A DNA stretch of 64,000 nucleotides from positions 496,001-560,000 of the forward strand of contig CANMWQ010000003.1 of NCBI GenBank assembly GCA_947501685.1, read 5' to 3'. This DNA comes from an uncultured Litoreibacter sp. (GTDB lineage: Bacteria; Pseudomonadota; Alphaproteobacteria; Rhodobacterales; Rhodobacteraceae). Position numbers and translations under genes: made by a program. Under the pieces are notes generated by a model. That model did not search any database. It was not told the origin of the DNA and saw nothing but the letters and a program-made list of their open reading frames with translations. Below are positions 1-7,927 of this stretch, in pieces (the first letter of the stretch is position 1; each line of letters opens with the position of its first letter).

Positions 1-238
1 GCATCCAGCCCGGGCCCGCCTCCTCGCCCGCCAGCGCGTCGGTCGCGGCCCCGAACAACGGAGCGGCCAGCACCGCCAGCACTTTGGACAGCAGCAAGAA
101 CCCCATCGCGATCACCACACGGCGTCTGACCCAAGCCACATCTTCGGGCCACAAATAGGGGATCACCCGCTTGACCACGCGCCAGCCGTCGCGGCGCAAA
201 TCCTGGTTGAGGCGGGCGTCTGAGACTTCGGTGACCAT
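1..238 (-). CDS. ABC transporter permease/ATP-binding protein, N-terminal part (ATM1/HMT1-like), runs off window edge
   Basis: Minus-strand frame from ATG at 238: MVTEVSDARLNQDLRRDGWRVVKRVIPYLWPEDVAWVRRRVVIAMGFLLLSKVLAVLAAPLFGAATDAL..., resembles the N-terminus of ATM1-type exporters. Confidence 0.6.
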   Translation of the reverse strand, partial: MVTEVSDARLNQDLRRDGWRVVKRVIPYLWPEDVAWVRRRVVIAMGFLLLSKVLAVLAAPLFGAATDALAGEEAGPGWM

Positions 239-522
239 AGGGGGTGGGGCTTTCAGCAAGGCTAGGCTTTGCAACCTAGTCCTGCACCACGCCAAGGGCC
301 AGAGCGCAGCCGCCTAAAACCCGCAATAAAGCGTCGCAATAAAACGAAGCCTCGGCCCCAGCGGGGTCTTGTTGCAAATATGCTGCCGCTAAATCTCTCA
401 ATTTCCCCGCGCATCCCGCGAATGGTTTATTTATGGTAAACAGGTTGAAAAGAAACCAGAAAATGGGGGAGAGCTGAGGCCTGCCGACCACAATCTACGG
501 GGCGTTTCGAACGGATTCGACC

Positions 523-1533
523 ATGACAGATGCCATGGCCGGTTTCGCGACCTTTGGCGCAAGTTTCCAGATCAGCGCCTATAGCCAGATCACCATCTCG
601 GACGGGGCCGATCCCACCATCATTGATGGTGATGATATTTCGAATGAAACCCCCAACGACCCTACCCAAACCTATCTGGGAAATGCGTTTTTCTGGGATT
701 ACACCATTCAGGTGAATGACGGGGTAAACACCTATAGTATCGGCATTTTTGACTATGACATCAACGGCAACGGCACCAGTGGCGGGGTCGATGCCGAGGA
801 CGGGTTCTTCATCGGGTTCATCGACGGCCAGATCCCGCCCCTCAACACCACGCTGACCTTTGGCCCTATTCTGGACAATGGTCCCGATATTGACGAGGAA
901 ACGGTGGTGCCCTGCTTTACCGCAGGCACGCGGATTGCCACGCCGGACGGCCCCCGGCTGGTGGAGGCCTTGCGCGTCGGAGACCTCGTGGAGACCGCGG
1001 ATAACGGCCCGCAACCGATCCGCTGGATTGGCAGCCGCACGCTTGGCGCAGAGGCGCTCGCCGTGCGGCCAAAGCTGCGTCCTGTGCGGATTTCCGCCGG
1101 GGCTTTGGGCTTCGGGCTGCCGCGCCACGATCTGCTGGTGTCGCGCCAGCACCGGATGCTGGTTCGCTCGCCCATTGCCAGGCGGAAGTTTGGCACCGCG
1201 GAAGTGCTGCTGCCCGCCATCAAGCTGATAGACATGCCCGGCGTTTTCATCGACGAGGACGCGACGCCCGTGACCTATATCCACATCCTGTTTGACGCCC
1301 ATGAGATCGTGTTTGCCGAGGACGCGCCGTCCGAGAGCCTCTTTACCGGGCCGCAGGCCCTTGCCAGCCTTGGCGAAGACGCGGTTGAGGAAATCGCGGC
1401 GCTGTTCCCCGAGCTGTTGTCGCCCGCGCACCGCCCCCGGTTTGCCCGCCATGTGCCGCAGCGCGCCAGACAGACGCGCCGCCTGTTGGAGCGCCATATC
1501 CGCAACGATAAACCGCTGCTCACCCGCCATTAA
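523..1533 (+). CDS. Hint (hedgehog/intein) domain-containing protein
   Basis: VPCFTAGTRIATPDGPRLVEALRVGDLVETADNGPQPIRWIG...SRQHRML is typical of Hint_2 proteins of Rhodobacteraceae. Confidence 0.85.
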   Translation: MTDAMAGFATFGASFQISAYSQITISDGADPTIIDGDDISNETPNDPTQTYLGNAFFWDYTIQVNDGVNTYSIGIFDYDINGNGTSGGVDAEDGFFIGFIDGQIPPLNTTLTFGPILDNGPDIDEETVVPCFTAGTRIATPDGPRLVEALRVGDLVETADNGPQPIRWIGSRTLGAEALAVRPKLRPVRISAGALGFGLPRHDLLVSRQHRMLVRSPIARRKFGTAEVLLPAIKLIDMPGVFIDEDATPVTYIHILFDAHEIVFAEDAPSESLFTGPQALASLGEDAVEEIAALFPELLSPAHRPRFARHVPQRARQTRRLLERHIRNDKPLLTRH

Positions 1534-1558
1534 GACCGGGGTTTAGCCTCGGGGGCCG

Positions 1559-3034
1559 TCAGCCTTCCGGGATCGCAAAAACCTGTCCGGGGTAGATCAG
1601 GTCCGGGTCGCGGATCAGGTCGCGGTTGGCCTCGTAGACCCGCACATATTCGATGCCGGAGCCAAAACGGTCCTCCGCAATCGCCCAGAGCGTAAAGCCT
1701 TTCTGCACCGTCACCACATTGGCGCGCCCGGCGGCCTCGGCCACGATCTCGGGCTCTTCGCGCTGGAACGGCGTCTCGACCCGGCTGGTCACCGTGCCTT
1801 GCTCGTCCAGCTCGTCAATGCGCAGCCGGTAGACGCCTGCATCCACGTCCGGCAGCGGCGTGCGCCATGTGCCATCCGGGGCGATTTGCACCGTTTGCAC
1901 CGGCTTGCCGTCCAGATAGACCCGCGCAAAACTGGCCCCCTGCCCGCGCCCGCTCAAGGCCACGTCGCCGCTGGTGTCATAGGTGATCGTGTCGATCACC
2001 AGATTGGCCACGACCTGCGGGCTTTGCGAGGGCACCTCAGGCTGCGCCGCCCCCTGCAACACCCGCACGCCGCTTTCATCGGCCAGCACGATGGTTGGGC
2101 TTTCAGGGGTCAGACTTTCAGGGGTCGGACTCGTGGGGGTCACTTCTGGTGCCACCGGCTCAGAGTCCAATTCTGGCTCCACTTCTGCGACGACCTCAGG
2201 GGCCACATCAGGTGCAGGCTCCGCCGCAGCATCCGCCTCCGCAATCTCAGTCACGGGCTCAGTCACCGGCTCAGTGACGGGCTCGGCTTCAGGCTCAGCT
2301 TCCGGCGTAATCTCTGGCGCAACTTCTGGCTCTGCCTCTGCCACCACAACCGGGCGCACCGGCGCGATCAGCACCGTGCCGACCGAGGCCACCACCGCGC
2401 CGCCCTCCACGCTCATCTGCGCCGAAAGGCTGCGCGGCGCGTCCGAGGGCGGCATGTCAAACAGCGCCACGAACTTGCCCGTCACATCCGCCGTGGCCCG
2501 GCCCACTTCTACGCCGTCGGCCAGCAAAATCACCTCCGCGCCCGGTGCCGCATTCCCCGCGATCACCGCCGCCCCCTGAGGGTCGATGCGCACCACGTCA
2601 AAGCTGGGCCCGACCGGGGTTTCTGCCACTTCAGGCTCGGGCTCCGCCTCAGCTTCAGCCTCTCCCTCAGGGTCAGCGTCTGCAAGCTCACTATCCGGCT
2701 CCGCCGCGACTTCCTCATTGTCCGGCTCCGCCAGAACATCCTCACCATCCGGCTCGGCTACAGCTTCCGGCTCGGTCTCCGCGACAAGCTCATCCTGAGC
2801 CAAATCCTGAACCGCGTCCTGCACGACCACGTCCTGCGCGCTCTCATCCGGCGCGACCACCGCGTCCACCACCGCCGCAGGCGTGTCATCCGGTGCGGCC
2901 TCGGACCCTGCAACCGGCGCCTCAGCGCCGCGGCCCAAAAACACCACCCAATACACGGCTCCGGCCAGCGCCACGGCACCCACCAACAGCATGACCGTAG
3001 ACCCGGTCAGTGCAGACGTTTTCTTCTCAGCCAT
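1559..3034 (-). CDS. LysM peptidoglycan-binding protein with N-terminal TM and long acidic Pro/Glu/Ala-rich linker
   Basis: N-terminal TM, acidic low-complexity region, C-terminal LysM (VQKGFTLWAIAEDRFGSGIEYVRVYEANRDLIRDPDLIYPGQVFAIP). Confidence 0.85.
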   Translation of the reverse strand: MAEKKTSALTGSTVMLLVGAVALAGAVYWVVFLGRGAEAPVAGSEAAPDDTPAAVVDAVVAPDESAQDVVVQDAVQDLAQDELVAETEPEAVAEPDGEDVLAEPDNEEVAAEPDSELADADPEGEAEAEAEPEPEVAETPVGPSFDVVRIDPQGAAVIAGNAAPGAEVILLADGVEVGRATADVTGKFVALFDMPPSDAPRSLSAQMSVEGGAVVASVGTVLIAPVRPVVVAEAEPEVAPEITPEAEPEAEPVTEPVTEPVTEIAEADAAAEPAPDVAPEVVAEVEPELDSEPVAPEVTPTSPTPESLTPESPTIVLADESGVRVLQGAAQPEVPSQSPQVVANLVIDTITYDTSGDVALSGRGQGASFARVYLDGKPVQTVQIAPDGTWRTPLPDVDAGVYRLRIDELDEQGTVTSRVETPFQREEPEIVAEAAGRANVVTVQKGFTLWAIAEDRFGSGIEYVRVYEANRDLIRDPDLIYPGQVFAIPEG

Positions 3035-3229
3035 CGCCTGTTCCTTTTCCCCCAATCGCGCCCCGCCAGCCTCAGGGCCAGCCTTGCAGCCGGGCGCGCA
3101 GCCCGTCTTGCGGCAGGCCTTGCATTGCGTCCGGCCTCGCGGACTTGTGCGAACCTAGCAGGCCCTCTATCACTTGGCAAAAGCAAGTCACATCCGCTTG
3201 TGCCAGCCCGTTTTTGAGGATCTTCCCGC

Positions 3230-3793
3230 ATGACCGCCACGCCGCTGCCCCGTTCCGTCTGTGTCTATTGCGGCTCGCGCATGGGCACCGATCCGGCCTA
3301 CCGGGAGGCCGCCCACGCGGCAGGCAGGCTGATCGCGCAAAACGGCTGGCGGCTGGTCTATGGCGCGGGCGATGTGGGGCTGATGGGCGAGGTCGCCCGC
3401 GCCGCGCAAGCAGGCGGCGCGGAGGTCTTCGGCGTCATCCCCGTTCATCTCTTTGACCGCGAGGTCGGCAAGCAGGATCTCACCAGTTTCGTCATCACCG
3501 AAACCATGCATGAGCGCAAAAAGGTGATGTATATGAATTCCGACGCCATCGTGGTGCTGCCCGGCGGCGCGGGCTCGCTGGACGAGTTTTTCGAGGTGCT
3601 CACATGGCGTCAGCTTGGCCTGCATGACAAGCCGATCGTGCTGTTGAACACCAATGGCTACTGGGATCCGCTGCTGGCGCTGAATGCCCATGTGGTCGAT
3701 CACGGCTTTGCCGACGCCTCCATGCTGGACTTCATAACACCCTGCGCCACCCCTGAGGAGATGGCCACCACGCTGCAACAGCGCTGGGCCTGA
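3230..3793 (+). CDS. LOG family protein / TIGR00730 Rossmann-fold (cytokinin riboside 5'-monophosphate phosphoribohydrolase-like)
   Basis: VYCGSRMGTDPAY...VYGAGDVGLMGEVA...MHERKKVMYMNSDAIVVLPGGAGSLDEFFEVLTWRQLGLHDKPI. Confidence 0.92.
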   Translation: MTATPLPRSVCVYCGSRMGTDPAYREAAHAAGRLIAQNGWRLVYGAGDVGLMGEVARAAQAGGAEVFGVIPVHLFDREVGKQDLTSFVITETMHERKKVMYMNSDAIVVLPGGAGSLDEFFEVLTWRQLGLHDKPIVLLNTNGYWDPLLALNAHVVDHGFADASMLDFITPCATPEEMATTLQQRWA

Positions 3794-3922
3794 TCCACCG
3801 ACGCGCCATGGCAAAACGCCCTTCAGCGCCGGATTAACCCAAATGTGATGCGCAGCCTGGGCGCTTTCTTGTTACGCTCCGCAGAAGAATCACAAAAAAC
3901 ATCCCCAATACGGAGCGCGCCT

Positions 3923-4378
3923 ATGTCCCTGAAAACCTCCATCGCCGCCGTGGCGCTGGCCCTGACGGCGGCTCCCGCCCTCGCGGCCGAGGGCGAACGC
4001 GTCCAGATCACCGGCGAAATCATCGACACATGGTGCTACTTCTCCGGCGTCATGGGCGGCCCTGAGGCCGTCGTGGGCTCCGCGCATCACACCTGCGCGC
4101 TGTGGTGTTCGGCGGGCGGCATTCCCGTGGGCCTTTTGGGCGATGACGGGGAGGTCTACATGGTCCTCAAGATCAACGGCGACGACCAATCCGCCTCCGG
4201 CGACACGCAGCTGACCCTTGCCAGCCACGAGATCGTGGCCGACGGCATGCTCTATAAACGCGATGGGCTGAACTATCTGGTGGTGGAGGCCGTCGTGGAA
4301 GATCGCGGCATCACCAACCTGAACCACGAAGATTTCGGCGTGGTCCCCGGCTTCGCCATTCCAAAACCAAAGAAGTGA
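3923..4378 (+). CDS. exported Cys-containing protein of unknown function
   Basis: Signal peptide MSLKTSIAAVALALTAAPALA; GEIIDTWCYF...HHTCALWCSAGGIPVGLLGDDGEVYMVL. Confidence 0.75.
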   Translation: MSLKTSIAAVALALTAAPALAAEGERVQITGEIIDTWCYFSGVMGGPEAVVGSAHHTCALWCSAGGIPVGLLGDDGEVYMVLKINGDDQSASGDTQLTLASHEIVADGMLYKRDGLNYLVVEAVVEDRGITNLNHEDFGVVPGFAIPKPKK

Positions 4379-4389
4379 GGGCCCGGATC

Positions 4390-4962
4390 ATGAAAAAGCT
4401 CATCGCAGCACTCGCCATTCTCGCCACGCCATTGGCCACATCCGTCGCGGCGCAGGATTTCTCTGAAGGCTCCACCGCCAAGTCGTGGAACCTCTATGCC
4501 GAGGTCCCCGCCACCTTTGAGGCCGAAGTCGTCGATATCCTGTGCACCGTCGCAGGCGATTGCGCCGCGCAATGCGCTGAGGGCCGCCAGCTGGGCCTCT
4601 TGCGCTCCGCCGACAATGTGCTGGTCTTCCCCAACAAGAACTCCCAAAGCTCTTTCAACGGGGCGGCTTACGATTTGCACCCCTATTGCGGCAAAATGGT
4701 CGACGTGGACGGGCTGCTCATTGAGGATGAAGACATCCAGGGTGCCACCAACATCTACCTCGTCCAAAAAATCAAGGAAGCCGGGGCCGCTGACTGGGCC
4801 AAGGCCAATAAATGGACCAAGGTCTGGGCCGCCAAACACCCTGAGGCCAAAGGCAAAGGCCCGTGGTTCCGCCGCGACCCGCGTGTCAACGCCATCATCG
4901 CCGATACCGGCCATCTGGGTCAGGGCCTCTCCCCCGAAGAAGCCTATGAGATCACACGGTAG
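4390..4962 (+). CDS. exported Cys-containing protein of unknown function, related to preceding gene product
   Basis: Signal peptide MKKLIAALAILATPLATSVAA; VEVVDILCTVAGDCAAQCAEGRQLGLLRSADNVLVF. Confidence 0.72.
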   Translation: MKKLIAALAILATPLATSVAAQDFSEGSTAKSWNLYAEVPATFEAEVVDILCTVAGDCAAQCAEGRQLGLLRSADNVLVFPNKNSQSSFNGAAYDLHPYCGKMVDVDGLLIEDEDIQGATNIYLVQKIKEAGAADWAKANKWTKVWAAKHPEAKGKGPWFRRDPRVNAIIADTGHLGQGLSPEEAYEITR

Positions 4963-4972
4963 GCCCATTCAT

Positions 4973-5530
4973 ATGATCCGCGCGACACTTATAAGCCTCG
5001 CCATGGCGACCCCCGCCATGGCCGAAACCCCGCTGCCCTTTGATCTGGGCGGCGACTACACCCTGACCAATCAGCATGGCGACGCCTACACCCAGGCCGA
5101 CCCGCAGGGCCGCCCGCAGCTGCTCTTCTTTGGCTATGTGAACTGTCAGGAAATCTGCTCTGCCGTGTTTCCGATGATGGCCGAGGTGGTGACCGAAATC
5201 GAAGCCCAGGGCATGGAAATCACCCCGGTGATGATCACTGTTGACCCGGTGCGCGACACGGTGGAGACGATGGGCCCAAAGCTGGCCGACTATCATCCCG
5301 ATTTCATTGGCCTCACCGGCACGGAGGCCGAGCTGCAAGTGGCCTATGACGCCTATTCCGTCGAGAAGGAAGAGGTCTTCGTGGACCCCGAATATGGCCC
5401 CGTCTATGCCCATGGCAGCTTCATCTATCTGCTGGATGCCGAAGGCACATTCCTGACCCTCGTGCCCCCTATCGTGAGCCCAGCGCAAGCCGCGGGCATC
5501 GTCGCAAAATACACGCAGGAGCTTGGTTAA
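4973..5530 (+). CDS. SCO1/SenC family protein
   Basis: LLFFGYVNCQEICSAVFPMM (CxxxC), PVMITVDPVRDTVETM, YAHGSFIYLLDAEG. Confidence 0.9.
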   Translation: MIRATLISLAMATPAMAETPLPFDLGGDYTLTNQHGDAYTQADPQGRPQLLFFGYVNCQEICSAVFPMMAEVVTEIEAQGMEITPVMITVDPVRDTVETMGPKLADYHPDFIGLTGTEAELQVAYDAYSVEKEEVFVDPEYGPVYAHGSFIYLLDAEGTFLTLVPPIVSPAQAAGIVAKYTQELG

Positions 5531-5531
5531 G

Positions 5532-6005
5532 ATGGCCTCACCACTCACCCGCCGCGCGGTTCTGACAGGCGGCGTTGCCGCCCTTGGCACCGGCACGTTT
5601 TTCGCCGCTGGCGGGCAAAACCTGTTCTATTCGCTCATCACAGAGGCCAGCGCCGCTGAAAACCTCGACCCGCCCACCGCGCATCAACTGGCAGCGACGG
5701 GCAAGATCACCCTTGTGGACATCCGCCGCCCCGATGAATGGGCCAAAACAGGCTCGGGCGAGCACGCTCATCGCCTCGATCTGCGCCGCGACGACTTCAT
5801 CGCAGAGCTGGACAAGTTGTTGGACGGCGACCGCTCCGCCCCCCTTGCGCTGATCTGCGCGCGCGGCGTGCGGTCTGCGCGCGAGAATAACAAGCTGATC
5901 GCCGCAGGCTTCACCAATGTCATCGACGTGCCCGAAGGCATGCTTGGCAACAAACGCGGCCCCGGCTGGATCAAACGCGGCCTGCCGCTGAACCTCGCCA
6001 AATGA
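5532..6005 (+). CDS. rhodanese-like domain protein with Tat-like signal
   Basis: LTRRAVLTGGVAALG twin-arginine signal; LVDIRRPDEWAKTG...ALICARGVRSARENNKLIAAGFTNVIDVPEGMLG. Confidence 0.85.
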   Translation: MASPLTRRAVLTGGVAALGTGTFFAAGGQNLFYSLITEASAAENLDPPTAHQLAATGKITLVDIRRPDEWAKTGSGEHAHRLDLRRDDFIAELDKLLDGDRSAPLALICARGVRSARENNKLIAAGFTNVIDVPEGMLGNKRGPGWIKRGLPLNLAK

Positions 6006-6829
6006 TCCGCATCACCGCGCTGGCTCTTACCGCACTGACCGCCACCCAAGCCCATGCGGGCTGCGCCGATGGCAGCGACACGCCCTGCACCGTGCCGCTG
6101 GGCGAGTATCACATCATGCTCCCCGAGGGCGTCGACACCCCGCCCGCGCTGCTGTTCCTCCATGGCGCAGGCGGCAATGGCAAACAGGCGATGCGGATGA
6201 AAACCGCGTTGGAGCGCGGTTATGCCGTGATCGGCCCCAACGGGCTCAAACGCCCCAATTCCCGCTTCGGCCCCGGCTGGTCCTTCCACCCGGCCCGGCC
6301 CCAGCAACGCGACGAAATTGCCTTCATGCGCGAAATCCTCGACGACGCCGCACAGACCCACGGCATCGATCGCGACCGCGTGCTCTTGGCGGGCTTCTCC
6401 ATCGGCGGCTCCATGGTCAGCTACATGGCCTGCGACGCGCCAGATCTGGCCGCCGCCTACGCGCCGGTCGCAGGCAGCTTCTGGCGTCCGCATCCCGCCA
6501 TCGACGCCTGCCAAGGCCCGGTCAAACTGCTCCACACCCATGGCTGGAAAGACAAAACCGTCCCCCTCGAAGGCCGCCCCGTCAGCGTCGCCGATATCGA
6601 GCAAGGAGACGTCTGGTACGGCATGCAAATCTGGCGTCGCGTCAACGGCTGCCTGGGCCGCCGCGCAGACAGTTTCGACACATCCGGAGCCTTCTGGATC
6701 CGGTCATGGGACACATGCGAAAACGGCGCGCTGGACTTCATCCTCCACCCCGGAGCCCACGGCATCCCCAAAGGCTGGTCCAACACCGCGCTCGACTGGT
6801 TCGAAGGGCTGGACCTGTCTGCTGAGTGA
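6002..6829 (+). CDS. secreted alpha/beta hydrolase, PHB depolymerase/LpqC-like esterase
   Basis: Signal peptide; LLFLHGAGGNGKQAM, LLAGFSIGGSMVSYMAC, LLHTHGWKDKTVPLEGRPV. Confidence 0.82.
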   Translation: MIRITALALTALTATQAHAGCADGSDTPCTVPLGEYHIMLPEGVDTPPALLFLHGAGGNGKQAMRMKTALERGYAVIGPNGLKRPNSRFGPGWSFHPARPQQRDEIAFMREILDDAAQTHGIDRDRVLLAGFSIGGSMVSYMACDAPDLAAAYAPVAGSFWRPHPAIDACQGPVKLLHTHGWKDKTVPLEGRPVSVADIEQGDVWYGMQIWRRVNGCLGRRADSFDTSGAFWIRSWDTCENGALDFILHPGAHGIPKGWSNTALDWFEGLDLSAE

Positions 6830-7143
6830 GAGCTATTCAACGCACCTAAACAAGCCTACGCCATGTTGCGCATTGATGGCGGGCTTGTGGACTTTGCTGC
6901 CTTTCAATGAGGGCATTGCCAGACCGCGGGATGGCGATCCAAGGCTCATTCGAAAGCATTTTATGGCAGCAAGGTCATCTTCCCCATATGCGCCGCGCCA
7001 AGCCCACCAAATCGCCAGTCCTGACGGGCGGTCTGGCGATGCCCGGGGCCTGCGGCCTGTTAACCGGGCAAGGGGAACTGAATGACCGTCTCGCGGACAA
7101 AACGTCAATTCGCTGCGCTTGCGCCAATGGCTGCTTTTTGAGG

Positions 7144-7719
7144 CTACCTTGACCGTGCAAACCATCTTGCCGTGATCGACCAAAGCAACAAGCACAACAA
7201 TCCGACCAGTGCGGCTTGTGACACAAACCCTGACCAAGCGCTGACCAAAACAAAGATTTCCATGAATTCCGGGTAATCGATGTATCTCCGTGGCTTTGGT
7301 AGAACGAACGCCAGCACTCCTTGAAATGACGTGCTGCCGATCAATGCAACATGCAGAACCCAGAAGAGTATTTTGGTTAGAGCCGGGTATAGCATCGCTC
7401 CAAAACGCATTTGCATCCAAGTTATTGCTCCGAAGACCGCCATGGCGATGCCAATGTTCCAATGGAAGTGGCCGTGGCTCACTACATAGTAGGTGTCATG
7501 ATATGCTGGTTCTGCTTCTCGAACTTGACTCAGAGCAATTTGGATTTGTGCGAAGCTGACCGCGCCGAAAACGGCGTAGATCGCTGCTACAGTGAAGAAC
7601 AGCGCGGCGGGCTTCCAGCCGCGAATACTCGCCAGAAGCGGAACGAGGATCAAACATAACAAAAAGACAGCGGAATAAATCAAAACTAATCGCCCTGGAA
7701 CTTTTGCCCCGTGTGCCAC
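7144..7719 (-). CDS. small multi-pass membrane protein resembling the C-terminal helices of cytochrome c oxidase subunit I
   Basis: AYHDTYYVVSHGHFHWNIGIAMAVFG...PKPRRYIDYPEFMEIFVLVSAWSGFVS resembles COX1 YHDTYYVVAHFHY...MPRRYIDYP. Confidence 0.75.
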   Translation of the reverse strand: MAHGAKVPGRLVLIYSAVFLLCLILVPLLASIRGWKPAALFFTVAAIYAVFGAVSFAQIQIALSQVREAEPAYHDTYYVVSHGHFHWNIGIAMAVFGAITWMQMRFGAMLYPALTKILFWVLHVALIGSTSFQGVLAFVLPKPRRYIDYPEFMEIFVLVSAWSGFVSQAALVGLLCLLLWSITARWFARSR

Positions 7720-7863
7720 CGAAGCAGACCTTGATCAAGGCCACAGCATCCGTTGCAGTGGGCTCAAACCAGCCATCCGCCCCACCTCTCGCCAATAGCC
7801 CTTCTCGACCTGCCCCAACTTATCCACAGCCTGTGGATAAACCCGCCTTCTGTTAACGAAATA

Positions 7864-7917
7864 TTTTGGTACAAAATGGGTTATGGGCCCAAAAGGTTTG
7901 CCCCATTTTGTACAAAA
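7864..7917 (-). repeat. palindrome-pair 3' element, copy 1
   Basis: TTTTGGTACAAAATGGG ... CCCCATTTTGTACAAAA; shared with 47597-47649 in the same orientation relative to the upstream gene. Confidence 0.8.
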
Positions 7918-7927
7918 CGGCCCAAAC

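Noticed and set aside
276-491. 71-aa ORF upstream of the Hint gene
   Set aside because: No SD, no family and overlaps the likely promoter region; insufficient support
2095-2798. Apparent tandem repeats in the LysM protein gene
   Set aside because: They encode an acidic Glu/Pro/Ala low-complexity linker (for example PVTEPVTEPVTE), common in this protein type; not a mobile or CRISPR-like repeat
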